Positions 27,097-36,805 of a stretch of 64,000 nucleotides of DNA are shown one piece after another. Source of the DNA: Bacteroides intestinalis DSM 17393. Its GTDB lineage: Bacteria > Bacteroidota > Bacteroidia > Bacteroidales > Bacteroidaceae. The translations under genes were made by a program, and so were the position numbers. A model generated the notes under the pieces. The model was not told the DNA's origin, ran no database searches, and saw only the letters and a program-made list of their open reading frames with translations. The stretch lies in assembly GCF_000172175.1 (NCBI RefSeq), contig NZ_ABJL02000008.1, positions 1,798,001 through 1,862,000 of the forward strand. The letters are read 5' to 3'. How positions within the stretch are numbered: the first letter of the stretch is position 1; each line of letters opens with the position of its first letter.

Positions 27097-28014
27097 ATGA
27101 AACAGATATTGAAAATAGCCGTAGCATTATTATTTGCTGCAACGAGTGTAACACATGCCCAATTAGTCACCTTCCCCGCAAGCCTGCGCCCGGGCATGCC
27201 ACACAATGACGATTACATAGTTCGCGTCCGCATCATCGGGCAGGGAATATTAGATCACCCCATCCGCGGTATCGAGATTACAGATTTCCGGAATGTATTG
27301 ATAGACAGTATCACGGTAGTTAATCCTGACCATTACACCGTTTTCGGCGGTGGAGCTACAGGCATAACAATCAGGAACCTGAAATCTTTCAGTTGCAAGG
27401 GTTGGAGTGATGGTATCGATCTGATGTGTTGCCGCAATGTACTTCTTTATGCGTAACTCGGATGACTGCATAGCCCTTTATAACCACCGCTGGAACTGGT
27501 GGGGCGGCTCGGGCGACATCACTGTGCAGAACTCCATACTTTGGGCAGATGTAGCGCATCCTATCAACGTAGGTGGTCATGGCGACCCGGACTCTCCTAC
27601 GGGAGAGGTGATTGAGAACCTGATTTTCCGTAACATAGATATTCTGGAACACGATGAAGACGCCCCTCCCTACCAAGGTTGCATGGCGATAGACTGCGGT
27701 GACAAGAACCACGTTCGCAACATTCTGTTTGAGAACATCCGGGTAGAAAGCATTCAGAAAGGACGACTGTTCTAGGTGAAAGTGCGTTTCAACGGGAAGT
27801 ACGACAAAGTACCGGGTAACAGCATCGACGGAATAACCTTCCGCAACATCACTTATACGGGAATCGGCGAAAATCCCTCTGTCATCGAAGGACTGGACAA
27901 AGAACGAACCGTAAAAACGTGACATTTGAAAATGTAGTAATCAATGGAGAACGGATGAAAGACCTGAAAAGAGTAGTAACCAATGATTTTATAAAAGGGA
28001 TTAGGATAAAATGA
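27097..28014 (+). pseudogene. Decayed beta-helix (GH28-like) enzyme, paralogue of 16928-18358
   Basis: The first frame encodes a signal peptide and QLVTFPASLRPGMPHNDDYI, then jumps to IIGQGILDHPIRGIEITDF. Compared with the intact paralogue about 150 residues between the N-terminal domain and the helix are missing. The frame stops at 27456. An overlapping frame continues with FMRNSDDCIALYNHRW and VAHPINVGGHGD, matching the paralogue's NSDD and HGD motifs. It meets an in-frame TAG at 27773-27775, continues as VKVRFNGKYDKVPGNSIDG, and shifts again near 27915 to end NVTFENVVINGERM and stop at 28012-28014. So it carries one deletion, two frameshifts and one nonsense codon. It cannot make a working enzyme. 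Confidence 0.88.
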
Positions 28015-28107
28015 ACAATCACGGAGAAATAGCAGGAAATAATTGTCCCGGTGTAACCTTATCACTATTTTAGCGTCTCAGATTATGAACCAAATGAAAA
28101 ACAAATA

Positions 28108-29550
28108 ATGAAATTTATCAAAACTTTATGCCTTGGCGGCATAGTAACCACTATGCTCTTGAGCGGATGTACCCAGAAGAGCATTACTTTAGAAGGCAAA
28201 GTAACGAATACATCCGGCGCTCCCATTGTATATAACATCACTACTGATGGCATTTACTTACCGAACAAGATTGATACTTTACGTTTAAATGCAGACAGTA
28301 CGTATCAGATTACCTTACCTGTAAACGGTAACGAAAAGCTGTCTCTTTTTCTATATGGTGAGCGAAACTTAGGTAGTATCTATCTTGCTCCGGGAAAACA
28401 GACGCTTGATATCGATGCTTCCAAATTTAATGAACTAAACCCGGTTGACGGTTTGACGAAAGAAAATGAAATCCTCAAGAAGTTGGCTGATCTGAATGAA
28501 AACGTATTTAATCTGCGTGCACGCCGGGGAGATATCTTTAACGTCGGTAAGGATACGGTTGCCTCATCCGTATATCAGAAGCTGACAGACTACGCCACTA
28601 CATTAGAAAAAGAAGTGGCAGGGGTGGACGATCAGTTCAGGCAGAGAGCCATACAGGATATACGCTTACAGGCTTTGATGGCATATATGAATCAATATTT
28701 CGGTAACTACCGGAGAGGTTCCGAAACGGTCAAGAAGGAATGGGACGACGCTTACGCCCAGATGTTGGATTTTGCAAACGTCGGTCAGGCTGAAAGCGTG
28801 TTCTCTCCTGCATTTGCAGATGTCATATCGAATATGGCAGGCATAGATATTTTCATGCAACATGAAAGGCGCACGAATGATGACAATGAACGCAATCAGC
28901 TGTTATTCTATTGGTATAAAACAAATCTGCAAGGCCGGGTACAGGAGGCTGCAATGGGACTTCTCATTCTGGAAGACGAAAGCCGTGAGTATTTTGCAAC
29001 CGGTATTCCTTCATTGTATGAGGAATTCAAGACATTATATCCCCAAAGCGTGCTAATGCCGAAATTAGAAACAGCGATACAGAAGAACAAAGCGTTCAAT
29101 GAAACCGAACTTCCGAAAGACATTCATATATTGAATACGGACAGTGTACGCACCTTTAAGGAAATTACTGACTTATACCCGGGTAAAGTGATCTTCATCG
29201 ACGTATGGGCTACCTGGTGCGGTCCTTGCCGTGCTTCGTTTGCACACATCAAACCTTTGCAGAAATATGCTGCTGAAAATGATATCGTGTTATTGTATGT
29301 TTCCATCGATACTCCCCAGAAAGCTGAACTCTGGAAAAAGATGACAGGGCACTATAACTTAAAAGGAGAGCATGTCATCATCAACGAGGCTTTCAAAATG
29401 GAAATTTATGAGAAGTTCGGGCGGAACGGCATACTGTCAATCCCGCATTATGCCATTGTCAATAAAGAAGGAACGCTGCAATTCCCATCGGCAGCCAGCC
29501 CGGAAAATATGGATAAGCTGATGGAACAACTGAAAGAAGCCTCTAAATGA
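28108..29550 (+). CDS. TlpA-like thiol-disulfide oxidoreductase lipoprotein (DUF4369-type N-terminus)
   Basis: The 480-residue lipoprotein (lipobox LLSGC, Cys21) has an N-terminal DUF4369-like beta-domain (about 25-115; ITLEGKVTNTSGAPI), a helical middle and a C-terminal thioredoxin fold (about 340-478). The active site is WCGPC at 370-374 (Cys371 and Cys374). The cis-Pro region is SIPHYAIVNKEG. Such proteins are anchored in the periplasm and are thought to reduce disulfides or act in cytochrome or envelope redox pathways. It is unusual to find one between glycan enzymes, and it lacks the TTGAGTR/TCGTAT promoter. It is intact. Confidence 0.85.
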   Translation: MKFIKTLCLGGIVTTMLLSGCTQKSITLEGKVTNTSGAPIVYNITTDGIYLPNKIDTLRLNADSTYQITLPVNGNEKLSLFLYGERNLGSIYLAPGKQTLDIDASKFNELNPVDGLTKENEILKKLADLNENVFNLRARRGDIFNVGKDTVASSVYQKLTDYATTLEKEVAGVDDQFRQRAIQDIRLQALMAYMNQYFGNYRRGSETVKKEWDDAYAQMLDFANVGQAESVFSPAFADVISNMAGIDIFMQHERRTNDDNERNQLLFYWYKTNLQGRVQEAAMGLLILEDESREYFATGIPSLYEEFKTLYPQSVLMPKLETAIQKNKAFNETELPKDIHILNTDSVRTFKEITDLYPGKVIFIDVWATWCGPCRASFAHIKPLQKYAAENDIVLLYVSIDTPQKAELWKKMTGHYNLKGEHVIINEAFKMEIYEKFGRNGILSIPHYAIVNKEGTLQFPSAASPENMDKLMEQLKEASK

Positions 29551-29609
29551 ACGATTATTAACGAATGCTAAGACTCATCGAAATACAGCAAAAACAGGTT
29601 CCCTTATCT

Positions 29610-29637
29610 TTGAGTAAACTCTATTCTTCGTTCGTAT
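29610..29637 (+). promoter_or_regulatory. Shared promoter motif (copy 5), upstream of the esterase
   Basis: TTGAGTA at 29610 and TCGTAT at 29632, followed by TAATTATATAAAA. The ATG is 29 bases after the second box begins. Confidence 0.65.
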
Positions 29638-29660
29638 TAATTATATAAAAACAAAGAACC

Positions 29661-31274
29661 ATGAATAGATATAGACTGCTTTTTTCAATTATCCTCTTGC
29701 TATTCCTCTCTCCCTGTTTGCGGGCAGGGGAATGGCAATGGTCTGTGACTCTTGATGGGTTTGTCTCTAATGAAACGAACCGGAATCCTACAGCTTTCTT
29801 GTGGATACCCGCTGACTGTATGCAGGTAAAAGCAATTATTGTAGGACAACACAATATGAGCGAAGAAACTCTTTTTGATAATCCCCTTTTCCGCGAAAAG
29901 ATGCAGAAGCTGGGAATCGGCTTTGTATGGATAACTCCCGGTATCGATCAGCAATGGGATGTATCGAAAGGCACACAACAGATATTTGAGAAAATGATGT
30001 TCTCCCTGGCAGACGTCAGCGGATATAGTGAACTGAAAAATGTCCCCATCGTTCCCATAGGCCATTCGGCTATGGCTACTTATCCCTGGAATTTTGCCGC
30101 ATGGAATCCGGAACGTACTTTGGCTATCATTTCCCTACATGGCGATGCTCCGCGTACGAATCTTACCGGCTACGGGCGTGAGAATCTGGAATGGGGACGT
30201 ACCCGTAATATCGATGGAATACCCGGACTGATGATTGAAGGAGAATATGAATGGTGGGAAGCCCGGGTAAATCCGGCACTGGCCTTCCGCATGATGTATC
30301 CTGAAAGTTGTATCTCATTTCTGTGTGACGCAGGACGGGGACATTTCGATGTGGCAGACGAAACAGCCGCATACATTGCTCTATTTCTGGAAAAAGCTAT
30401 CAATCAACGGCTGACGGATGAAGTAACGAAAGACGGTAAAGTAAAACTGAATCCGGTAAACCCAACCAAAGGCTGGCTGGCAGAACGCTGGCATCCCGAT
30501 CAGAAGAAGCGAGTCAAAGCCGCCCCCTATTCACAATATAAAGGTGATCCTCATGATGCTTTCTGGTATTTTGACCGTGAAATAGCGGAAGCGACTGAAG
30601 TACGGTATACGCAAAGCCGCGGAAAGAAAGAACAGTATCTGGGTTTTGAGCAAAACGACAGTTTACTGACATACGACAAGAAACATCATGTACGTGTACA
30701 GCCCCGCTTCAATCCGGAAGCCGATGGAATCACTTTCCACCTGAAAGCCGTATGTACGGATTCCCTGAGAACCAAACTATCTGATGAACATACAGATGCG
30801 ACACCGATAATCAGTCGCATCTGTGGACCAGTAAAAAAGGTAAATGACACCACATTTATGGTATCTTTCTATCGGATGGGTATGAATAATCTGCGCCGTA
30901 CCGGTGATATATGTCTGTTGGCAAGCCAAACAGGAGACCAGAAGTATAAAAGTGCTGTTCAGGAAGTCAGTATCCGCATCCCTTACCGGAATACGGAAGG
31001 GCAAAGGCAGTATATATTATTTCCAGGATTGCCCGATGTGAAAGCGGAAAGCGGTTCTTTATCTTTAAAAGCCACAAGTGATTGCGAACTGCCCGTCTCT
31101 TACTATATCAAAGAAGGTCCGGCTGAAATAGAAGGAGACCAAATTGTATTCACTCCTATCCCACCCCGCAGTAAATTTCCGGTAAAAGTAACGGTAGTTG
31201 CCTGGCAATATGGTATTGCTGGTAAAGTACAGACGGCCGAACCGGTGGAACGTAGTTTTTATATCCTGAAATAA
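29661..31274 (+). CDS. Secreted alpha/beta-hydrolase, probable carbohydrate esterase
   Basis: The 537-residue protein has a signal peptide (about 1-22, ending CLRAG). Its catalytic domain (about 25-250) has the nucleophile elbow GHSAM (Ser136), an oxyanion-region IVGQHNMSEE near residue 62 and the C-terminal His in GRGHFDV (near residue 230). This is the Ser/His layout of alpha/beta-hydrolase esterases. A roughly 290-residue C-terminal region of beta-rich sequence follows and is not recognised. In a cluster with GH43, GH51-like and GH88 enzymes it may remove acetyl or methyl groups. The specific CE family is not assigned. Confidence 0.72.
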   Translation: MNRYRLLFSIILLLFLSPCLRAGEWQWSVTLDGFVSNETNRNPTAFLWIPADCMQVKAIIVGQHNMSEETLFDNPLFREKMQKLGIGFVWITPGIDQQWDVSKGTQQIFEKMMFSLADVSGYSELKNVPIVPIGHSAMATYPWNFAAWNPERTLAIISLHGDAPRTNLTGYGRENLEWGRTRNIDGIPGLMIEGEYEWWEARVNPALAFRMMYPESCISFLCDAGRGHFDVADETAAYIALFLEKAINQRLTDEVTKDGKVKLNPVNPTKGWLAERWHPDQKKRVKAAPYSQYKGDPHDAFWYFDREIAEATEVRYTQSRGKKEQYLGFEQNDSLLTYDKKHHVRVQPRFNPEADGITFHLKAVCTDSLRTKLSDEHTDATPIISRICGPVKKVNDTTFMVSFYRMGMNNLRRTGDICLLASQTGDQKYKSAVQEVSIRIPYRNTEGQRQYILFPGLPDVKAESGSLSLKATSDCELPVSYYIKEGPAEIEGDQIVFTPIPPRSKFPVKVTVVAWQYGIAGKVQTAEPVERSFYILK

Positions 31275-31324
31275 CAGCAACTACCAAGTAACTTTTATTC
31301 TATCTGTCACTTTTACATATTTCA

Positions 31325-31776
31325 TCACAACTTCTGTTGTTTATAGGTTTTCAAAGATTTATCCTTAGTCAGTTCGGGCACTAAACGAATGGCGAACCTC
31401 CCGAAGCCCTCAGATTAAAATGCAATACAGTCTTAGCATTGACACGGAATTTTGAGACTCTGACTTTCGTTCGTGTAGGAATAGATTTGTCGCCATCCGT
31501 ATAAATTTCAGCTACATAATCTTTTCCAGCAGGCAGAAAACTCAAATCAACCGGTAATGTCCGTGCATCATTATTTGTAATTGAACCTATGAACCATTCC
31601 TCTCCTTTCCGGCGAGCCACAGTAATAAACTCACCGACTTCACCTTATAAAACCTTCGTATCATCCCAGGTGGTGTACACATCATCAAAGAACTTTAATT
31701 CCGGTTCGTCCTGCGAATCCGAAAGTTTGTCATACCAATACATATATTGCAGGGGATTGTAATAGACAGCTGTATT
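31325..31776 (-). pseudogene. C-terminal remnant of a GH97 gene
   Basis: Read on the minus strand, YYNPLQYMYWYDKLSDSQDE, then FFDDVYTTWDDTKVL, a TAA stop (31646-31648), and GEVGEFITVARRKGEEWFIG align with residues about 500-640 of the intact GH97 at 34848 (FYSPLQTIFWYDK, FDDTKVLDGAPGKNITMARRKGQEWF). Near 31399 the frame shifts and the true GH97 end, FAIRLVPELTKD, continues to a stop at 31325-31327. Everything upstream of the final quarter of the enzyme is missing. The fragment lies opposite to all its neighbours. Confidence 0.85.
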
Positions 31777-31924
31777 CAAGATTACAGACTATCTGTCAAA
31801 TAATGGAACGCACTTCACAGAAAGGCCAACAAACATTACTCTTATTCTCAATTTTGGGAATATCGGCAATGAACCGGTAATTGTGGAATGGATCCGCTCA
31901 TTTGAAAAGCTGGAAGATATTTGA
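31772..31924 (+). pseudogene. C-terminal remnant of an unidentified secreted protein
   Basis: The plus strand encodes VFKITDYLSNNGTHFTERPT, then NITLILNFGNIGNEPVIVEW and IRSFEKLEDI before a TGA at 31922-31924. It reads like the last 50 residues of a beta-sandwich protein and has no start. It abuts the antisense GH97 fragment at about 31772-31780, which looks like a deletion or rearrangement junction. The stop codon overlaps the next promoter motif. Together with the GH97 remnant it accounts for most of the 31275-31976 gap. Confidence 0.55.
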
Positions 31925-31948
31925 GTAATATATCCCTCTACTTCGTAT
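31921..31948 (+). promoter_or_regulatory. Shared promoter motif (copy 6), upstream of the GH127 fusion
   Basis: TTGAGTA at 31921 and TCGTAT at 31943, followed by ATATAAAG. The ATG is 34 bases after the second box begins. Confidence 0.65.
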
Positions 31949-31976
31949 ATATAAAGAAAGAACTAACAAAAGAATT

Positions 31977-34786
31977 ATGAGAAATAAGAGTTTGATCCTA
32001 ATGACAATCTGTGCAGTTCTATCAACCGATCTTTCCGCTCAATCCATTTATCCCGGACAGCATGCCGGAAAAATGAAAAAAGTGACAACAGCGCCGATAC
32101 AGGTAGAGAGTTTCGACTTAAAAGACGTGCGTTTATTACCAAGCCGCTTTCGCGACAATATGATGCGTGATTCTGTTTGGATGACTTCCATAGCAACCAA
32201 TCGTTTGCTACACAGTTTCCGCGACAACGCCGGAGTATTTGCCGGACGTGAAGGTGGGGATATGACCGTAAAGAAACTGGGCGGCTGGGAATCACTAGAC
32301 TGCGAACTGCGCGGACATACAACAGGGCATTTACTATCAGCCTATGCGCTCATGTACGCATCTACCGGAAGCGAAATATTCAAGCTGAAAGGTGACAGCC
32401 TTGTTACAGGTCTGGCAGAAGTACAGGCAGCTTTGGGAAACGGGTATCTCAGTGCATATCCGGAAGAATTGATCAACCGGAACATACGTGGGACAAGTGT
32501 ATAGGCACCCTGGTATACATTGCACAAACTCTTCTCCGGATTGATCTACCAATACCTCTATGCAGATAACAAACAGGCATTGGAAGTCGTTACCCGCATG
32601 GGCAACTGGACTTATAATAAACTTAAACCACTGGATGAATCCACCCGGAAAAGAATGATACGGAATGAATTCGGTGGTGTGAACGAATCTTTCTATAATC
32701 TCTACGCCATCACCGGTGACGAACGTTATCAATGGCTCGCAGAGTTCTTCTATCACAATGACGTTATCGATCCGCTGAAAGAACAACGCGATGATTTAGG
32801 AACCAAGCACACGAATACCTTTATCCCAAAAGTTCTTACCGAAGCACGCAACTACGAGCTGACGCAGGATAATGACAGTCGGAAACTGACTGATTTTTTC
32901 TGGCATACCATGATAGACCATCATACCTTTGCACCGGGATGCAGCAGTGATAAAGAGCATTATTTTGATCCACAACAATTATCCAAACATCTGACCGGAT
33001 ATACCGGTGAGACTTGTTGTACATACAATATGCTGAAACTCAGTCGCCACCTGTTTTGCTGGACAGGAGATGCCAAAGTTGCCGACTACTACGAACGTGC
33101 ACTCTATAATCATATCCTCGGGCAACAAGACCCTGAAACGGGAATGGTATCCTATTTCTTGCCTTTGCTCTCCGGCTCGCACAAAGTTTATAGTACCCGG
33201 GAGAATTCCTTCTGGTGCTGCGTAGGCAGCGGCTTCGAAAACCATGCTAAATATGGAGAAGCTATCTATTATCACAATGACCAGGGAATCTACGTAAACC
33301 TCTTTATCCCGTCAGAGGTAAACTGGAAAGCGAAAGGAATAACTCTGCGCCAGGAAACAGCTTTCCCCGCAGAAGAGAACACTGCATTGACCATCCAAAC
33401 GGACAAACCTGTCACCACTACGATTTATCTGCGCTATCCATCATGGAGTAAAAATGTGAAAGTAAACGTCAACGGGAAAAAAGTATCGGTAAAACAGAAA
33501 CCGGGATCATACATTCCCGTAACCCGCCAATGGAAAGACGGTGATCGCATTGAAGCCAATTATCCGATGAGCCTGCAACTGGAAACAACGCCGGACAATC
33601 CACAAAAGGGAGCCCTGCTATACGGACCGCTGGTATTGGCCGGTGAATCGGGAACAGAAGGTATGCAATCTCCGGCACCATTCTCTGATCCGGCATTATA
33701 TAATGATTACTATACTTACAATTATCATATTCCGGCTGAGCTGAATACCACCTTACAAATAGACCGGAAACACCCCGGACACAGTTTACAGCGTACAGGC
33801 GAGGAACTGATATTTAAGACATCACAGGGCAATGTTTTAAGGCCACTGTATGACTTACATCACCAACGTTACGTTGTATACTGGGATCTGTCATTCACAT
33901 CATGCCGTCCTGCTGATAACCGGCAGGCGGCTTATGATTTTACGCCACTTGACTCCATTGTCACCTCATGGATGAATAAAGGATACTATCCGGGAGCCTC
34001 AATCTGTGTAGTCAGAGACGATAGCGTTATCTTTCAGAAAAACTACAAAAACTTTACCCCTGACACCAAAGTCTATGTAGCCTCTGCCGGAAAATGGGTA
34101 GCCGCCGCAGTAATCGGAGCAGTGGTAGACTGCACCGAACTGGACTGGAATGACAGTGTAAAGAAATGGATTCCTGAATTTAAAAACGACATAAAAGGAA
34201 TGATTACTTTACGTCAGTTGCTTTCGCACACATCGGGCGTCCGCCCTTATCTGCCGGAACCACGCGTAGACAATTACAATCATCTGGATTCTGCAGTCAT
34301 GGAGATTCTTCCGCTTGACACGGTTTTCACTCCCGGTACCCGCTTTGAATATGGTGGACTTGCCATGCAGATAGCCGGCCGGATGGCAGAAAAAGCAATG
34401 AATAAAGAATTCGAGGAATTATTCCAGGAATTAATAGCCCGACCTTTAAGAATGAAAAACTCCCACTTCACGCCCGTGAATACAGATGGCGGACACGCTC
34501 CCATGTTGGGTGGAGGTCTCTGTACCACTTTGCACGACTACATGCGTTTTCTTGATATGATCTACCACAATGGCGTATTTGAAGAAAAGCAACAGGAGAA
34601 GCCTATCAGATCAGTTCACCGGGTTGAGCCGGCGCCTATCCATGGATCAATAAACAGGACCGGGTATATGGATTCTTCATAGCCCATGTACAGGGAAGTT
34701 CACAAAAGGAAGATGGCTTCTCGTCATTTTTTGGAAGTCCTGTCATTTCACAAACTGTCTCGAACATTATTTCCCAAAAAAGATAG
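31977..34786 (+). pseudogene. GH127 beta-L-arabinofuranosidase fused to a serine beta-lactamase-like domain; amber stop and 3' frameshift
   Basis: The frame starts with a signal peptide (ending STDLSAQ) and GH127 sequence (DNMMRDSVWM; GHTTGHLLSAYALMY). It stops at TAG 32502-32504 exactly where GH127 proteins have Trp (SVxAPWYTLHKLFSGL), then continues in the same frame. The zinc/nucleophile cysteines remain: GETCCTYN and FWCCVGSGFENH. After about residue 640 a beta-lactamase/esterase-like domain follows, with an SAGK motif (SxxK), RQLLSHTSG and EYGGLAMQI, where YxN is altered to YGG. Near 34590-34640 the frame shifts; PWINKQDRVYGFFIAHVQGS continues in another frame to a stop at 34784-34786. 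The layout implies hydrolysis of beta-L-arabinofuranose residues, possibly with deacylation. As read, no full-length product is possible without readthrough. Confidence 0.85.
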
Positions 34787-34792
34787 AACACA

Positions 34793-34820
34793 TTGAGTAT
34801 CCTCATATCTCAAATCGTAT
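34793..34820 (+). promoter_or_regulatory. Shared promoter motif (copy 7), upstream of GH97
   Basis: TTGAGTA at 34793 and TCGTAT at 34815, followed by TTATATAAAA. The ATG is 33 bases after the second box begins. Confidence 0.65.
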
Positions 34821-34847
34821 TTATATAAAAACAATAAATACGAAGAT

Positions 34848-36791
34848 ATGAAGACTATCGGCTCAACAATTATTATGTTAGCTCTCGTTCCTTCCCTCTT
34901 TGCGGACAATAGCAGGGAACTGAAGCTGGCATCTCCTGACGGAACACATGAAATAGCATTTTACCAGAAGCAGGTTTCACCTGCGGTAAACGAACTTTGT
35001 TATCGGGTAGATTACAAATCACAACCTGTAGTCAATGAATCGCGTGCCGGACTGGAACTGGACAACCGGATATGGGAAATGGCTCTGGGAGCACGAAACT
35101 TGAAACAACCTGCCTGCTGGATGGACAATCTGGAAGTGGACTCCGTGACTTACCAACCCGAAACAGACATCACCTGGCAGCCACTTTACGGTGAACGTAG
35201 CAGTGTACGCGATCATTACCGGGCCGGCACCCTTTATCTCTCCAAGAAAGATAACTCCGGCTACCGGCTCAACATTGAGGTGCGTGCCTATAATGAAGGA
35301 GTAGCTTTCCGCTATTTCTTCCCGGAACACCCAAAGGCTATCTTTCATAAAGTAGTAGGTGATCTCACAGAATACGCCTTACCGGCAGGTACAAAAGCAT
35401 GGACCGAACAATGGGCACAGGCTTTCTTTGAGTACCTGAACATTGATGATATCAAACATCCGGTAGAACGTGCCCTTACGCTGGAACTCCCGAATGGTAA
35501 ATGGGCGGCATTGGCAGATGCTGATGTAGACGACTGGTGTCTGACCAAATACCTTGCCTCCACAGACAAGAAGAATACACTGACTTCTGTAATGTATAGC
35601 CCCGTGGATGTAGTGACTTATTATGCCACTCCCTGGAAGATAGTCATGGCAGCCGACAAACCGGGTGAATTGCTGGAACACAATGATATCATCCAGAATC
35701 TGAATCCGCCGTGTGAAATTGCCGATGCCGCCGCATGGGTGAAACTAGGCAAGATTATGCGCGAAACAACTATCACAACCGAAGGAGCTATTGCAACCAT
35801 CGACTTCTGTGCAACACATAATATCCCGTATATGCTTTTCGACTGGCAATGGTATATGCCCTGTACTTCACATGACGGGGATGCCACAAAAGTGGTTGCC
35901 AAACTGGATATGCCCCGTGTTATAGCTTATGGTAAGGAAAAAGGAGTTGGTATCTGGGTGTACGTAAACCAGCATGCACTCATGAAGCAAATGCGTGAAC
36001 TTTTCCCATTGCTCCGCGAATGGGGAATTGTCGGAGTGAAATCCGGTTTCGTACAATACGCCAGCCATCGCTGGGCAACTTGGATGCACGACATGGTTCG
36101 CTTGGCGGCAGAGAATCATCTGCTGATGAATATCCATGATGAATATCGCCCCTCAGGCTTCAGCCGTACTTATCCGAATTTATTAACTCAGGAAGGCATT
36201 TGTGGAAACGAAGAATTTCCCGATGCAACTCATAATGTCACGCTCCCCTTCACTCGTATGATAAACGGTGCAGCCGACTATACGATCTGTTATTTCGACA
36301 AACGGCTGAAAACGACTCATGCTCACCAACTGGCAGCATCACTCGTGTTCTACAGCCCTCTGCAAACTATCTTCTGGTATGACAAACCATCGTTCTATCA
36401 CGGAGAACCGGAAATGGAATGGTTTGAGAACTTGCAAACTGTATTCGACGATACGAAAGTATTGGATGGTGCTCCCGGCAAAAACATAACAATGGCACGC
36501 CGAAAAGGTCAGGAATGGTTTGTTGCAGCAATGACCAACAATGAAGGTTCTGAAGAAGAAATACCTCTCACGTTCCTCGATAAAGAAAAGAATTACCTCG
36601 CCTGCATCTATACGGATGGGGGAGAAAAGATAAAAACAAGTACACAGGTGAAATGTACTTATCTGCTTGTCAACGCTTCACAAACTATGAAGTTCCAGCT
36701 GAAACCCAGTGGTGGAGCTGCCATAAGACTGGTACCTATAGACAGGCAGAAAATGAAGAAATATAAAAAGTACAAAGGAGAAAGATTATAA
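34848..36791 (+). CDS. GH97 glycoside hydrolase with non-canonical nucleophile motif
   Basis: The 647-residue protein has a signal peptide (1-19), the GH97 N-terminal beta-sandwich (about 25-290), a TIM barrel (about 300-560) and a C-terminal beta-domain ending GGAAIRLVPI. Typical GH97 motifs are MLFDWQWY, HDEYRPSGFSRTYPNLLTQE and GNEEFPDATH. In retaining GH97 alpha-galactosidases the nucleophile Asp lies in a K-x-D-F motif. Here the same place reads KSGF (398-401), so Gly400 replaces Asp. The Glu residues of the inverting-type region (QEGICGNEE) are kept, so an inverting enzyme is more likely than a retaining one. It has its own copy of the shared promoter. Confidence 0.88.
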   Translation: MKTIGSTIIMLALVPSLFADNSRELKLASPDGTHEIAFYQKQVSPAVNELCYRVDYKSQPVVNESRAGLELDNRIWEMALGARNLKQPACWMDNLEVDSVTYQPETDITWQPLYGERSSVRDHYRAGTLYLSKKDNSGYRLNIEVRAYNEGVAFRYFFPEHPKAIFHKVVGDLTEYALPAGTKAWTEQWAQAFFEYLNIDDIKHPVERALTLELPNGKWAALADADVDDWCLTKYLASTDKKNTLTSVMYSPVDVVTYYATPWKIVMAADKPGELLEHNDIIQNLNPPCEIADAAAWVKLGKIMRETTITTEGAIATIDFCATHNIPYMLFDWQWYMPCTSHDGDATKVVAKLDMPRVIAYGKEKGVGIWVYVNQHALMKQMRELFPLLREWGIVGVKSGFVQYASHRWATWMHDMVRLAAENHLLMNIHDEYRPSGFSRTYPNLLTQEGICGNEEFPDATHNVTLPFTRMINGAADYTICYFDKRLKTTHAHQLAASLVFYSPLQTIFWYDKPSFYHGEPEMEWFENLQTVFDDTKVLDGAPGKNITMARRKGQEWFVAAMTNNEGSEEEIPLTFLDKEKNYLACIYTDGGEKIKTSTQVKCTYLLVNASQTMKFQLKPSGGAAIRLVPIDRQKMKKYKKYKGERL

Positions 36792-36805
36792 AATATGATA
36801 TGCCA

